Shown here: piece by piece, positions 55,153 through 63,942 of the stretch
Numbering within the stretch: the stretch's first letter is position 1
Layout of the letters: every line of letters begins with the position of its first letter
Source: an uncultured bacterium
GTDB taxonomy: Bacteria > DRYD01
Reading direction: 5' to 3'
DNA length: 64,000 nt
NCBI GenBank assembly: GCA_937139605.1
Contig: CAKZQG010000037.1
Coordinates: forward strand, 1-64,000
Notes under the pieces: model-generated
The model's database searches: none
Told to the model about the DNA's origin: nothing
What the model saw: only the letters and a program-made list of their open reading frames with translations
Program-made: the position numbers and the translations under genes

Positions 55153-55743
55153 TTAATTAACTGGTATATCTATATAGTAATTTAAAGTATAGTTTTTATT
55201 TCTAAAAGTAAAGCTGGTAGTTAGTGATACCCTTATCATGTTACCTATTTTTGAAAAATTTAAATCGGCGTTATCTACTTCTTTAATAACTGGTAGATTT
55301 ATTTGTTTAGTTTCTATTTCTTCTGAAGTTTCATAGCTATTGTTTTTATTGAAATCCCAGAATACTTCTTTATTAAATTTAAATAAAACGCTTTTATTTT
55401 GATAAAACTTTGATACAGTTATATCTACTTTGTATATATCATAAGATAGTGTATTTTCTGAAATTTTTGTAGTTAAAAAACTGATTTTATTATTAGTTAA
55501 TTCCAAAATAGTATATATATCTTGATCTGGATTGGAATTTTTTGATATTTCATTAACTATCCTTACAAGTGCTAATTTACAATCATTTGAAATAGTATAT
55601 TTTTTTGAAATTACTTTTAAATATTTATTTATTTCAATGGTTGATAATGAAATTAATAATAAAACAATTAAGGCTAAAAATGATGCTACTAATAATTCTA
55701 CTAAAGTAAAGGCAAGTTTTTTTTTATTATTTATATTTATCAT
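55153..55743 (-). CDS. Pseudopilin-like protein (type IV prepilin leader)
   Basis: A 196-residue protein with a short basic leader, AFTLVELLVAS and a hydrophobic helix (FLALIVLLLISLSTIEI). Glu5 is present. The residue before the cleavage-site Phe is Ala, tolerated by some prepilin peptidases, where Gly is canonical. The soluble domain is beta-rich (DITVSKFYQNKSVLFKFN) and resembles ComGF or GspJ-type minor pseudopilins in size. It starts 1 bp after the Bcp gene. Together with the gene at 278 it suggests a competence, pilus or secretion machine encoded in pieces. Confidence 0.75.
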   Translation of the reverse strand: MININNKKKLAFTLVELLVASFLALIVLLLISLSTIEINKYLKVISKKYTISNDCKLALVRIVNEISKNSNPDQDIYTILELTNNKISFLTTKISENTLSYDIYKVDITVSKFYQNKSVLFKFNKEVFWDFNKNNSYETSEEIETKQINLPVIKEVDNADLNFSKIGNMIRVSLTTSFTFRNKNYTLNYYIDIPVN

Positions 55744-55744
55744 T

Positions 55745-56203
55745 TTATTTAGATAGATTAGTTTGTAGAATAAAATCTTTTAAAAAATTAAGAACTTCAT
55801 AAGGATTAGTAGAAGCATTAACTTTTCTATATATTTTAATTACTTTTCCATTGGGATCTAATACTATGGTATCTCTTGAGAAAGTTAATTTCCCTTCTAC
55901 TTCAAAAATTGTAGCAAGTTTTTTATCTTTATCTGATACTAAATGGATATTTAAATTATATTTTTGTGCGAATTTTTTATGAGATTCTATACTATCTCTA
56001 CTAACTCCTATTATTTGTACATTTAATTTCTCAAACTCTTCTTTTAAATTGCTAAAATTTATTCCTTGTTTTGTACATCCTGGCGTATCGTCTTTGGGAT
56101 AAAAATATAAAACAGTATATTTTTTATTATCACCTATTGTAATTTTATTCCCATTATGATCTATTAAATCTATTTTAGGAATTATATCTCCTTCTTTTAT
56201 CAT
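55745..56203 (-). CDS. bcp: Thiol peroxidase, Bcp/PrxQ family (1-Cys form)
   Basis: A 152-residue peroxiredoxin that reduces peroxides using a thiol. The peroxidatic Cys43 is in DDTPGCTKQGINF, with the FYPKDDTPGCT signature, and FSRDTIVLDPNGKVI is conserved. Most Bcp proteins have a resolving Cys five residues on; here that position is not Cys and no other Cys exists, so it must be a 1-Cys enzyme. GGAGGTGG precedes the ATG. Supports oxidative-stress defence in an anaerobe. Confidence 0.92.
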   Translation of the reverse strand: MIKEGDIIPKIDLIDHNGNKITIGDNKKYTVLYFYPKDDTPGCTKQGINFSNLKEEFEKLNVQIIGVSRDSIESHKKFAQKYNLNIHLVSDKDKKLATIFEVEGKLTFSRDTIVLDPNGKVIKIYRKVNASTNPYEVLNFLKDFILQTNLSK

Positions 56204-56205
56204 AA

Positions 56206-56871
56206 TTACTCCACCTCCTGATTAATAGTATATTCTTTTTTGAAATTTAGATTACTAAAATATGGATTACTATATGTTAAAATTAATTTAATATATTTCA
56301 GTTTTCTATTTTTTGAAATTTTTACTGAAATAGAGTTAGGAGAAGTATAATATATATACAACTTTTTATTATCATCACTTTTAGCTTCTATATTCACAAA
56401 TTCACTCAAATTATAATAAAACAATATATAAATAATATTATGATCTTTAAATTCAAAAGTATTAATTCTAAATATTTTAGGAAATTCATAAGTATAATCT
56501 CTAAAAGGTTTGATATCTATTGCATAAACAATATTATTTACTGCTTTTAAATAGTAATAGTTATTTACTATATTTTGTATATTAATCAAATTTTGATATA
56601 ACTCATTAGTTATATAAAATCTTTCATTGGTTGATAAAAGTATAAAAGGCTTAGAAATAATGGTAGGTTTTGAGATATATTTTATAATCCCTTCTCTATA
56701 TTTTATATTTTGATTAATGTTTTCTTTATTATTCTCTTGAGTATCTTGCGATTTTATAGCATTTAAAAATAGAATTACAATCAAAAACTTTATAATAAAA
56801 AATTTAAAAAAATTCAGATTTATTTTTTTATTAAGAATTTTATTAACTTTGGGTTTTATAGATTTCTTCAT
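56206..56871 (-). CDS. Unknown secreted protein, 221 aa
   Basis: A 221-residue protein with a long basic N-terminus and a signal segment (FFIIKFLIVILFLNAI, about 24-40) before an Asn/Lys/Tyr-rich outer part with beta-strand-like segments. No domain recognised. Its start overlaps the preceding gene (56843) by 29 bp and it ends 2 bp before bcp, so all are probably in one transcript with the pseudopilin. A role in the envelope is inferred from the signal only. Confidence 0.55.
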   Translation of the reverse strand: MKKSIKPKVNKILNKKINLNFFKFFIIKFLIVILFLNAIKSQDTQENNKENINQNIKYREGIIKYISKPTIISKPFILLSTNERFYITNELYQNLINIQNIVNNYYYLKAVNNIVYAIDIKPFRDYTYEFPKIFRINTFEFKDHNIIYILFYYNLSEFVNIEAKSDDNKKLYIYYTSPNSISVKISKNRKLKYIKLILTYSNPYFSNLNFKKEYTINQEVE

Positions 56872-57313
56872 TTCTATTTACTAATTCATTAAAATTTAGT
56901 AATAATATACTTACTCCAGATATAATTAGATCTAATTGATTAATAATTTCATTTATTTTTTGCTTTTGTATTTTTAGTAAATTTTGTTTATAATTGTATC
57001 CAATTTTTGAGTAATTTAAATTTAATATATCCTGGATATTATTTAAAATTGTTAATAAATTATTGATAATTGTGTAAAATAAATTTATATTTTCAAAATA
57101 AATTTCGTCAATATTATTTTTAAATACAAAAGTGCCTTGGTAATAAATATTTAAATAATCTGTTATTGGCTTTAGAAGTTCATTATAATTTTCAATTAAA
57201 TTTTCAATATTATTATTAACTTCCTTTATATTAGATATATTTATATCTTCTAAATTAATTAAATCATATAATGAGTTTCTTAATTTTTCAAAAGATTTTA
57301 AAAAAGAATCCAT
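56843..57313 (-). CDS. Unknown helical protein, 156 aa
   Basis: A 156-residue, all-helical protein, rich in Asn, Ile and Leu (for example NNIENLIENYNELLKPITDY, IQKQKINEIINQLDLIISG). No Cys, no signal, no recognised domain. The length and helical layout resemble flagellar chaperones or export cofactors (FliS/FlgN-like) only in general form; FliH lies 2 kb away. It overlaps the next gene by 29 bp, which implies translational coupling. Confidence 0.5.
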   Translation of the reverse strand: MDSFLKSFEKLRNSLYDLINLEDINISNIKEVNNNIENLIENYNELLKPITDYLNIYYQGTFVFKNNIDEIYFENINLFYTIINNLLTILNNIQDILNLNYSKIGYNYKQNLLKIQKQKINEIINQLDLIISGVSILLLNFNELVNRNEEIYKTQS

Positions 57314-57346
57314 TTATTTTGATTTTAAATTTTTTAATCTTTTATT

Positions 57347-58642
57347 TTAGTTTTGGATTATAGAGATAGTTTTATAAGCTTGAGAATAATAGTTTAGATT
57401 ATAGAAATTATATATTCTAAGGAGTTCATTATATTTAGAGTTTCTTTCACTTCTTGCTGGTGCACCACTTTTTATAAAATAAGAATTATTAACTGCTATA
57501 TGTGATATGGTATTGTCTTCAGTTTCTCCCGATCTATGAGATATAATTGTTTTATATCCATTAGCATTAGCTAAGGAGATTGCTTTTATAGTTTCACTTA
57601 AAGTTCCTATTTGGTTTAATTTAATTAAAACAGCATTAGCTATGTTATTATTTATTCCTTTTTCTATTCTTTCTATATTTGTTACGAATAAATCGTCCCC
57701 TACTATTAGGATTTTGCTTTTATATTTATTAGTAAATTCCTTCCAAGAATCCCAATCATTTTCATCAAACGGATCTTCTATTGAAAATATTGGATAATTT
57801 AAAATTAGTTTTTCATAAATATTCATTAATTCTTTATAATCTACAGGATTTTTTGAGTAGATATATTTATTATTTTTAAAGAATGAACTAGCTGCTACAT
57901 CTAAAGAAATAAAGAAATCTTTACCAGCTTTGTATCCTGTTTTTTCTATAGCGGTTATTATGAATTCACAAGCTTTAAAAGGAGAATCTATTTTGGGAGC
58001 AAAACCTCCTTCGTCTCCTACACTTGTACTTAAACCATTTTCTTTTAATATTTTCTTTAAAGTATTATAAACTTCACTACTTGCTTTTATAGCATTTGAA
58101 AAATTATCAAATCCTAAGGGAACTATCATAAACTCTTGGAAATCTAAGTCATTATCTGCATGTACTCCACCATTTATAATATTCATCATTGGAACTGGTA
58201 AATAATAATCATAACTTTTAGTCCAGAAGGATAAATACTTAAAAAAGGGTATGTCATAGGATTTAGCTACTGCTTTAGCTATGGCTACTGATACTCCTAA
58301 AATAGCATTTGCTCCTAAATTAGATTTATTTTTACTTCCATCTAATTCTATTAATTTCCTATCTACTTCAAATATATCATCTACATATGTATTGAAAAGA
58401 TGATCTAAAATAAATGATACATTTTTAATAGCTTTACTAACTCCTTTACCATGAAAATCTTTTTCATTATCTCTTAGTTCTAAAGCTTCGAATTCTCCAG
58501 TAGATGCTCCTGAAGGTACAATAAAGCTATCAATATATATGTTCCCTTTTCTTTGAACGTATGCAAAAACTTCTAATGTAGGATTTGATCTGCTATCTAG
58601 TACCCATATAGCTTTTAAATCTTTTAAAACTGGTCTAAACAT
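57347..58642 (-). CDS. eno: Enolase
   Basis: A 431-residue glycolytic enzyme converting 2-phosphoglycerate to phosphoenolpyruvate. Signatures: WVLDSRSNPTLEV, PSGASTGEFEALELRD, INGGVHADNDLDFQEFMIVP, SVGDEGGFAPKI, the catalytic Lys in LIKLNQIGTLSETI and SHRSGETEDN. The length is normal. It lies between a sigma factor gene and two unknown genes, all on the minus strand. A short AGGTGA site precedes the start. Confidence 0.97.
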   Translation of the reverse strand: MFRPVLKDLKAIWVLDSRSNPTLEVFAYVQRKGNIYIDSFIVPSGASTGEFEALELRDNEKDFHGKGVSKAIKNVSFILDHLFNTYVDDIFEVDRKLIELDGSKNKSNLGANAILGVSVAIAKAVAKSYDIPFFKYLSFWTKSYDYYLPVPMMNIINGGVHADNDLDFQEFMIVPLGFDNFSNAIKASSEVYNTLKKILKENGLSTSVGDEGGFAPKIDSPFKACEFIITAIEKTGYKAGKDFFISLDVAASSFFKNNKYIYSKNPVDYKELMNIYEKLILNYPIFSIEDPFDENDWDSWKEFTNKYKSKILIVGDDLFVTNIERIEKGINNNIANAVLIKLNQIGTLSETIKAISLANANGYKTIISHRSGETEDNTISHIAVNNSYFIKSGAPARSERNSKYNELLRIYNFYNLNYYSQAYKTISIIQN

Positions 58643-58667
58643 TAATTATCACCTACCATTTTTTTTA

Positions 58668-59798
58668 TTATTTATTAAATAATTCAATGATATCTTTTGG
58701 AATATGTTTTTTCAACTTAGCTAAGGATTTATTTATTAGTTGTCTTATTCTTTCTTTGGAAAGTTTTTTACCATAAACTGTAAAATATAATTCACTTAAT
58801 TCATTTAAATTAAGTGGTCTTTTATCAAGGATTCCAAATGAAGAAACTATTAATAATTTTTCTTCATCTTCTAAATAAGTATTAATATATTCTAATATTT
58901 TAGATTTTAGAAATGATTTATTATATAAATTTTCGGGGCCTTCTTCTACTTTATTTTCTATATAATCCTCTACTGTCCTGCCACTATCACTATACTTTAC
59001 ATCTTGTAGAGATATCTCTATTTTATAATTACTTAATTTTAATATTTTAGAATATTTGGTAACTAATTCTTTTATTTTAGCTTTGTATCTTTTCTTAAAT
59101 ATCTGATCATTTGGAGTGATATTTTCCTCTTGTAATAATTCTTTGGTTATAGAATCTTTGTAAAGGTATTCTATTGCTTCTTCTAAAGATATTTTTCTAT
59201 TATATTTATTTTCTAAATAATTTATAGTTTTTACTATTTTTTGATGTTCTGCGTATATAGATAGTGGGACTTTTAATGGATTATCGTGGTTATAATTAGT
59301 TTTAAATAATGAATGATAGATCCAATAAGTTGCATATGTAGAGAATCTGACATTATAGCTTAAATCGAATCTTTCTATAGCTTCTAAAGCAGCTGCTATA
59401 CCTTCTGATATATACTCTGAATATTCTAAATTTTTCCCAATTAAACTTTTATATATTTTTATTATAAATGGAAAAATAATGGATATTAATAATATTTTGG
59501 CTTGAAAATTTCCTTCTTTGGCATCTTTTATTATTTCTTGCTCTAGTTCTAAAGGTATATTTTTAAAGCGTTGATAATTATCTATTAACCAATTATAGCT
59601 ACTAAATGAACCTATTTTTAATTTTTTATATATTTCTTCTTTTGTTGTTATTAGATTTTTAGAATCTGTATTTATATTAAAAATATCTTCTTCTTTATTT
59701 ATATCTTCTAATAATTTTACTAATGGATCTTTTTTTAATTTTTTTGAAGATTTATTTTTTAAATCTTTAATTTCTTTAGTTTTATTATTTTTATCCAT
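58668..59798 (-). CDS. Sigma-70 family RNA polymerase sigma factor (RpoD-like, divergent)
   Basis: A 376-residue sigma factor. After about 70 charged residues, region 2 appears (YISEGIAAALEAIERFDLSY, VRFSTYATYWIYHSLFKTN), then region 3 (VPLSIYAEHQKIVKTINYLE, containing a RpoD-like linker) and region 4 (LEDEEKLLIVSSFGILDKRP, then LSKERIRQLINKSLAKLKK). It lacks region 1.1, and the region-4 start RxxxVlxxRfG is altered. This suggests an alternative (group 2 or 3) sigma or a strongly diverged primary sigma. Genes controlled are unknown. Confidence 0.85.
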   Translation of the reverse strand: MDKNNKTKEIKDLKNKSSKKLKKDPLVKLLEDINKEEDIFNINTDSKNLITTKEEIYKKLKIGSFSSYNWLIDNYQRFKNIPLELEQEIIKDAKEGNFQAKILLISIIFPFIIKIYKSLIGKNLEYSEYISEGIAAALEAIERFDLSYNVRFSTYATYWIYHSLFKTNYNHDNPLKVPLSIYAEHQKIVKTINYLENKYNRKISLEEAIEYLYKDSITKELLQEENITPNDQIFKKRYKAKIKELVTKYSKILKLSNYKIEISLQDVKYSDSGRTVEDYIENKVEEGPENLYNKSFLKSKILEYINTYLEDEEKLLIVSSFGILDKRPLNLNELSELYFTVYGKKLSKERIRQLINKSLAKLKKHIPKDIIELFNK

Positions 59799-59863
59799 AT
59801 TCCTATTTTATTATTTATTCCTTTTGATTTAAAAACCTTCTATTAATTTTAAAGATACTTATT

Positions 59864-61183
59864 TTAAAAATTTAGCAATTCTTCTATATTTTTTATTATT
59901 AAATTTATTTGATCTAACGAAAATTCCTTTTGCTTTCCATTTTTTAAATCTTTTACTTGAAATACATTTTTTTCTATTTCATAATCTCCTATAAATATGA
60001 TATAATTTATATCCATGGCATTTGCTTTTTTTAAAGCAGATTTTAAACTACTTTCTATACTAAAATAAAATGAATATCTTTCTTTTAAGTTATTTATATA
60101 ATTATTAACATTCTGGAAAATATTTAATAAGTATTTAAATATATTGATATTTTGATTATTATGTATTATAGTGAATAAAATTTTAACAGGACTAAGGAGC
60201 TTTGTTATATTAGAATTGTAATTATTAATAAAAATAGTTAATCTTTCTAATCCTCCGGCAAAACCACAACCTGCTATGTTATAACTACTATCTATAAAAT
60301 TAGCTAAATAATCATATCTACCTCCCCCAGCTAAATCTATTATATTATTATCTAATATCGCTTTAACTTCAAAAACTGTTCTATTATAATAATCTAAACC
60401 TCTTACTAAATAATTATCTAAAATAAAATCTATGTTATTCATTGTTAATAAGTTTAATAAATTATCAAAATGATTTTTACATTCTAAACATAAGTAATCA
60501 ATAGATTTAGGAGCATTTATAGAGATATTTTTACAAGTAAGGTTTTTACAATCTAAAATCCTTAGTACATTAATATCTAATCTTTTTTGACAATCTTGAC
60601 ATAAATCGTTTTTATAATTAATAAAGTATTCATATAATTTTTTCTTATAGGTTGGTCTACATAGATTGCAACCTATTGAGTTAATATGTATTTTAAATTC
60701 TATATTTTTGATATTAAATTTATTAAAAATATAATTATAAAGGTTTTGAGTTAAGAAAATTATTTCAAAATCAGCTAAAAATGATAAGTTCCCTAAGTAT
60801 TCTATACCGAATTGAGTAGCTTGCCTATATCTTCCTAGTTGTGGTCTTTCATACCTAAATATTGGCCCTATATAATAAAATTTAAGGTAATTATTGTTAT
60901 ATAACTTGTTTTGAATAACGGCTCTTACAACTGATGCAGTTAATTCAGGTCTTAAAACTAAGTCCCTCCCTTTTTTATCTTTGAATTCATACATTTCTTT
61001 TAATACTATATCACTACTTTCTCCAACACTCCTTTTAAAAAGCTCTATTTTCTCAAATATTGGAGTTTCTATTAAATTATATCCAAAAACTTTAAGATAT
61101 TCTGAAATTGTATATATTATTTTTTCACGTAAAATGCTTTCAAAAGGAATAAAATCGTTAGTACCTCTTGGTCTTTCTATCAT
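59864..61183 (-). CDS. hisS: Histidyl-tRNA synthetase
   Basis: A 439-residue class II synthetase charging tRNA-His. Motif 1 region begins RPRGTNDFIP, motif 2 is RYERPQLGRYRQATQFGIEYLG, quoted here in parts RYERPQLGRYRQ and FGIEYLG, and the HisA motif is LVRGLDYYNRTVFEV. A Cys-rich insert (CNLC, CQDC, DCKNLTC, CLEC) marks the Zn-binding variant found in many anaerobes. The C-terminal anticodon domain follows. The expected order is normal; no aspS neighbour. Confidence 0.96.
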   Translation of the reverse strand: MIERPRGTNDFIPFESILREKIIYTISEYLKVFGYNLIETPIFEKIELFKRSVGESSDIVLKEMYEFKDKKGRDLVLRPELTASVVRAVIQNKLYNNNYLKFYYIGPIFRYERPQLGRYRQATQFGIEYLGNLSFLADFEIIFLTQNLYNYIFNKFNIKNIEFKIHINSIGCNLCRPTYKKKLYEYFINYKNDLCQDCQKRLDINVLRILDCKNLTCKNISINAPKSIDYLCLECKNHFDNLLNLLTMNNIDFILDNYLVRGLDYYNRTVFEVKAILDNNIIDLAGGGRYDYLANFIDSSYNIAGCGFAGGLERLTIFINNYNSNITKLLSPVKILFTIIHNNQNINIFKYLLNIFQNVNNYINNLKERYSFYFSIESSLKSALKKANAMDINYIIFIGDYEIEKNVFQVKDLKNGKQKEFSLDQINLIIKNIEELLNF

Positions 61184-61207
61184 ATCTATAATTCTTTAGT
61201 ATAGTTT

Positions 61208-62530
61208 TTAATTATTTAATAATATTCCTTCTAATCCCCATAGATAACTATTAGTTATTTTTACTTTAACAAATTGACCTATTAAATCTTTATCGGTTTT
61301 ATCAAATATAACTATTTTATTAGTTTCTGTTCTTCCTTCAAGTTTGTTAGGATTTTTATCACTAGGACCTTCTACTAAGATTTCCACTACTTTATTTATG
61401 TATTCCTTATTTTTTTGGATTGTTATTTCATTTTGTACTGATATTAATTCATATAGTCTTTTTAATCTTTCTTTTAGTGGGAGTTGTGGGTAAGTTGCAG
61501 CTTTAGTACCTTCTCTTTCACTATAAGCAAACATAAATGCTTGATCAAATTTCACTTCTTTTACTACTTTTAAGGTGTCTTGAAATTGCTCATCTGTTTC
61601 GTAAGGGAAACCTACAATTATATCAGTAGATAAAGCGATATTTGGACATAGTTCCCTGAATTTATAAACTACTTCTAAAAATTGGGAAACTGTATATCTT
61701 CTTGCCATTTTCCTTAAAATCTCATCATTCCCACTTTGTAGGGGTAGATGTACATGTTTTGCTATTTTATCAATTGAACAGATAGTTTTTATTTGTTTAT
61801 CATTAAAGTTAGTGGGGTAAGGGGAGGTAAATCTTATCCATTTTATACCATCTATTAAGGATACATCATAAAGTAGATCAGCAAAATCATAAGAGTTTTT
61901 AAGATCTATTCCGTAAGCATTAACAGTTTGGCCTAATAATATTATTTCTACGTAATTTTTTAAAGCCAATTCTTTTATTTCTTTAATGATTTCGTCTTTA
62001 GGTCTTGATTGCATTTTGCCTCTTGTAAATGGCACTATACAAAAAGTACAATAATAATCACAACCAAACATAATAGGCACATATGCTGAGAATTTAGATA
62101 ATCTTCTTGGAGGGATATCGGGTTCAGTTCTCCCTGTAAAATCTACATCTACTATTTTCTTATTTTTGTTATATTTAAGTTCTTGTAGAATCGTAGGTAA
62201 TTGAGATATCCTATGAGTTCCTAAGACTATATCTACATGCTCTATGTTTGAGATTTTTAAATAATCCTTTTGAGCTAGGCAACCAGTTATGATTACTATC
62301 ATATCCTTTTTTTCATTTTTAATTTTTTTGAGAGCTCCTAAGCGACCATAGAATTTATCTTCTGCATTTTTTCTTACTGCGCAAGTATTAAAAATAACGA
62401 TATCAGCATCCGCTTCGTTATCTACACTATTTGCTCCAAATTTCTCTAGTATTCCTGCTATTAATTCGCTATCATATTCATTAGCTTGGCATCCATAAGT
62501 TTTTATAAAATATTTATACCCATTTAACAT
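61208..62530 (-). CDS. miaB: tRNA-2-methylthio-N6-dimethylallyladenosine synthase MiaB
   Basis: A 440-residue radical SAM methylthiotransferase. The N-terminal UPF0004 domain has three cluster Cys (YGCQANEYDSE, NTCAVRKNAEDK, GCLAQKDY). The radical SAM motif is CDYYCTFC followed by IVPFTRGKMQSRP, and a TRAM domain ends the protein. This is the MiaB subclass (ms2i6A in tRNA), not RimO or MtaB, judged from GCQANEYDS and TFCIVPFTRG. The ATG lies 24 bp upstream of hisS on the minus strand. Confidence 0.94.
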   Translation of the reverse strand: MLNGYKYFIKTYGCQANEYDSELIAGILEKFGANSVDNEADADIVIFNTCAVRKNAEDKFYGRLGALKKIKNEKKDMIVIITGCLAQKDYLKISNIEHVDIVLGTHRISQLPTILQELKYNKNKKIVDVDFTGRTEPDIPPRRLSKFSAYVPIMFGCDYYCTFCIVPFTRGKMQSRPKDEIIKEIKELALKNYVEIILLGQTVNAYGIDLKNSYDFADLLYDVSLIDGIKWIRFTSPYPTNFNDKQIKTICSIDKIAKHVHLPLQSGNDEILRKMARRYTVSQFLEVVYKFRELCPNIALSTDIIVGFPYETDEQFQDTLKVVKEVKFDQAFMFAYSEREGTKAATYPQLPLKERLKRLYELISVQNEITIQKNKEYINKVVEILVEGPSDKNPNKLEGRTETNKIVIFDKTDKDLIGQFVKVKITNSYLWGLEGILLNN

Positions 62531-62666
62531 AATTCTAACTCACCTGTGTTTTAGTTTTAGTTTTTATATACAATAAATTTACTTCTATTATTTATTATTC
62601 TATAAATTTAATTGTTAAACCTTTAGTTTTTTGATAGGAAATTACTAAAGAGGAGGTATTTAGATT

Positions 62667-62702
62667 TTGTTTAATTCTATAAAAAGGGGGAAAAATATAT
62701 GA
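62667..62702 (+). CDS. Possible 11-residue coupled leader ORF
   Basis: GAGGAGGT (62650-62657) precedes a TTG that opens an 11-codon frame (MFNSIKRGKNI) whose TGA overlaps the ATG of the next gene (62699), a layout for translational coupling. The next gene has its own AAGGGGG. Could be chance. Confidence 0.25.
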   Translation: MFNSIKRGKNI

Positions 62703-63145
62703 ATTTAAAAGAAGAAATAGAAATAAATGCTAATCAAGATACGGTTTTTCAAGTTATGTTGGATTTAGAAAGGTTCCCGGAATTTATGGAAGATGTAAAA
62801 AGAATAACTATTTTGGAAAAAGACGGGAATAGAAGAGTAAGTGAATGGGAAGCTGAAATAGATGGACTCGTTTTTAAATGGCAAGAAGAAGATATCTATT
62901 ATCCTCAAGATTATAAATTAACTTATAAATTAATTAAGGGAGATTTAGATAAATTTGAAGGTTATTGGGAGATAATTAGATTATCTGATAATAAATCTAA
63001 GTTAGTGTTATTTTTGGATTTTGATTTAAATATTCCTACATTAAAGAGTTTGATAATGCCTACTATAAAGTTCAAAGTAAAAAAGAATCTAGCATTAATG
63101 TTAAGAGCTATAAAGTCAAGAGCAGAAAGTTTAACTTTAGCTTGA
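62699..63145 (+). CDS. SRPBCC-superfamily (polyketide cyclase / COQ10-like) protein
   Basis: A 148-residue single-domain START-like fold. EEIEINANQDTVFQVMLDLE (start helix and strand), FPEFMEDVKRITILEKDGNR and a final amphipathic helix fit the SRPBCC/COQ10 group, which binds hydrophobic ligands such as quinones or lipids. A strong AAAAAGGGGG precedes the ATG. It is divergent from miaB and upstream of the atpH leader. The ligand is unknown. Confidence 0.8.
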   Translation: MNLKEEIEINANQDTVFQVMLDLERFPEFMEDVKRITILEKDGNRRVSEWEAEIDGLVFKWQEEDIYYPQDYKLTYKLIKGDLDKFEGYWEIIRLSDNKSKLVLFLDFDLNIPTLKSLIMPTIKFKVKKNLALMLRAIKSRAESLTLA

Positions 63146-63178
63146 TTTTTTTATAATAAGAAAATTTCATAAAATAAA

Positions 63179-63262
63179 TACCGCCAACAGGGGGATGATT
63201 ACAAAAATAAAAGGCGGAATATAAATACCCCTGTTCAAAGTGTAGATTTTTTATACGCTTTG
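63179..63262 (+). promoter_or_regulatory. 5'-leader pseudoknot copy 3 plus attached hairpin
   Basis: Stem 1 is CCGCC (63181-63185) with GGCGG (63213-63217). Stem 2 is ACAGGGG (63187-63193, extendable to AACAGGGG) with CCCCTGT (63228-63234, or to 63235). L1 is 0-1 nt, L3 is AATATAAATA (63218-63227). Directly after stem 2 comes a hairpin CAAAGTGTA (63236-63244) / TACGCTTTG (63254-63262) with one G-T pair. A TATAAT at 63152-63157 with TTTAAC 16 bp before it may be the promoter. It precedes atpH by 14 nt. Confidence 0.75.
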
Positions 63263-63276
63263 ATTTATAAACTATT

Positions 63277-63864
63277 ATGTTAGCTCTAGCTAATAGATAC
63301 GCGGATTCTTTGTTTGAAATAGCTTCTAAATATAAATTAGAAGAAACTATATTAAAAGAATTAGAAACTTTTTTTAATTTAATAAATAAAGATAAAGAAA
63401 TTAATGAAATATGGCATTCTAAGAGTTTAACTACTTTTGAAAAATCTAAAATGCTATTAGATTTATTACCTTTTAATTCTATTACTAAAGAATTCTTAAA
63501 ACTATTAGCTTCTAAAAAACGAGAAAAATTACTACATCTTATTATTTATTATTATAAAAAAAATTATGAGGTTAAATATGGAATATTTGAGGCTGATTTG
63601 GTACTAGCTAAACAAACTGATAACTTAGTTATAAATGAATTATTAAGAAGTATTGAAAAAAACATAAATAAAAAAGTAGTTATAAATGATATAAAAATAG
63701 ATCCTGAGATTATGGGAGGATTTATTTTGATAAGTGATGATACTATTTTGGATTATTCTATAAAAAATAGTTTCCAAAAGTTAATAAAAGAAATAAATAT
63801 TAATATAGAGAAGTTTTTAGTTAAATCAAATTTATTTAATCAAATTAATTATAATTTAAATTAA
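63277..63864 (+). CDS. atpH: ATP synthase F1 subunit delta
   Basis: A 195-residue OSCP/delta subunit. LALANRYADSLFEIA at the start and, near the end, DPEIMGGFILISDDTILDYS are the two diagnostic blocks. The ATG has no Shine-Dalgarno site and follows the hairpin of leader copy 3. In nearly all bacteria atpA follows atpH; here rplQ follows instead, and atpF is not upstream, so the ATP synthase operon is broken up. Confidence 0.92.
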   Translation: MLALANRYADSLFEIASKYKLEETILKELETFFNLINKDKEINEIWHSKSLTTFEKSKMLLDLLPFNSITKEFLKLLASKKREKLLHLIIYYYKKNYEVKYGIFEADLVLAKQTDNLVINELLRSIEKNINKKVVINDIKIDPEIMGGFILISDDTILDYSIKNSFQKLIKEININIEKFLVKSNLFNQINYNLN

Positions 63865-63881
63865 TAAATTTATAAATATAT

Positions 63882-63919
63882 TTCCGCTTATTCTGGGAGC
63901 GGAATATAAATTTCCAGAA
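63882..63919 (+). promoter_or_regulatory. 5'-leader pseudoknot copy 4 (most compact)
   Basis: Stem 1 is TTCCGCT (63882-63888) with AGCGGAA (63898-63904). Stem 2 is TTCTGG (63891-63896) with CCAGAA (63914-63919). L1 is TA (2 nt), L2 is G (1 nt), and L3 is TATAAATTT, which after the AGCGG core reads AATATAAATTT. This is a textbook H-type pseudoknot. It ends 24 bases before the rplQ start and its AAGGAG site. A TATAAT at 63850-63855 lies just upstream. Confidence 0.75.
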
Positions 63920-63942
63920 GAAAACTAATATTAAGGAGCTAT

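Noticed and set aside
63882-63919. Match of the pseudoknot to known RNAs (preQ1-I, SAM-II, pistol, twister, fluoride)
   Set aside because: preQ1-I has a similar order but only a very short, fixed stem 2. Pistol needs a third long-range stem starting inside the linker. Twister and fluoride conserved bases are absent. I therefore treat it as unassigned.
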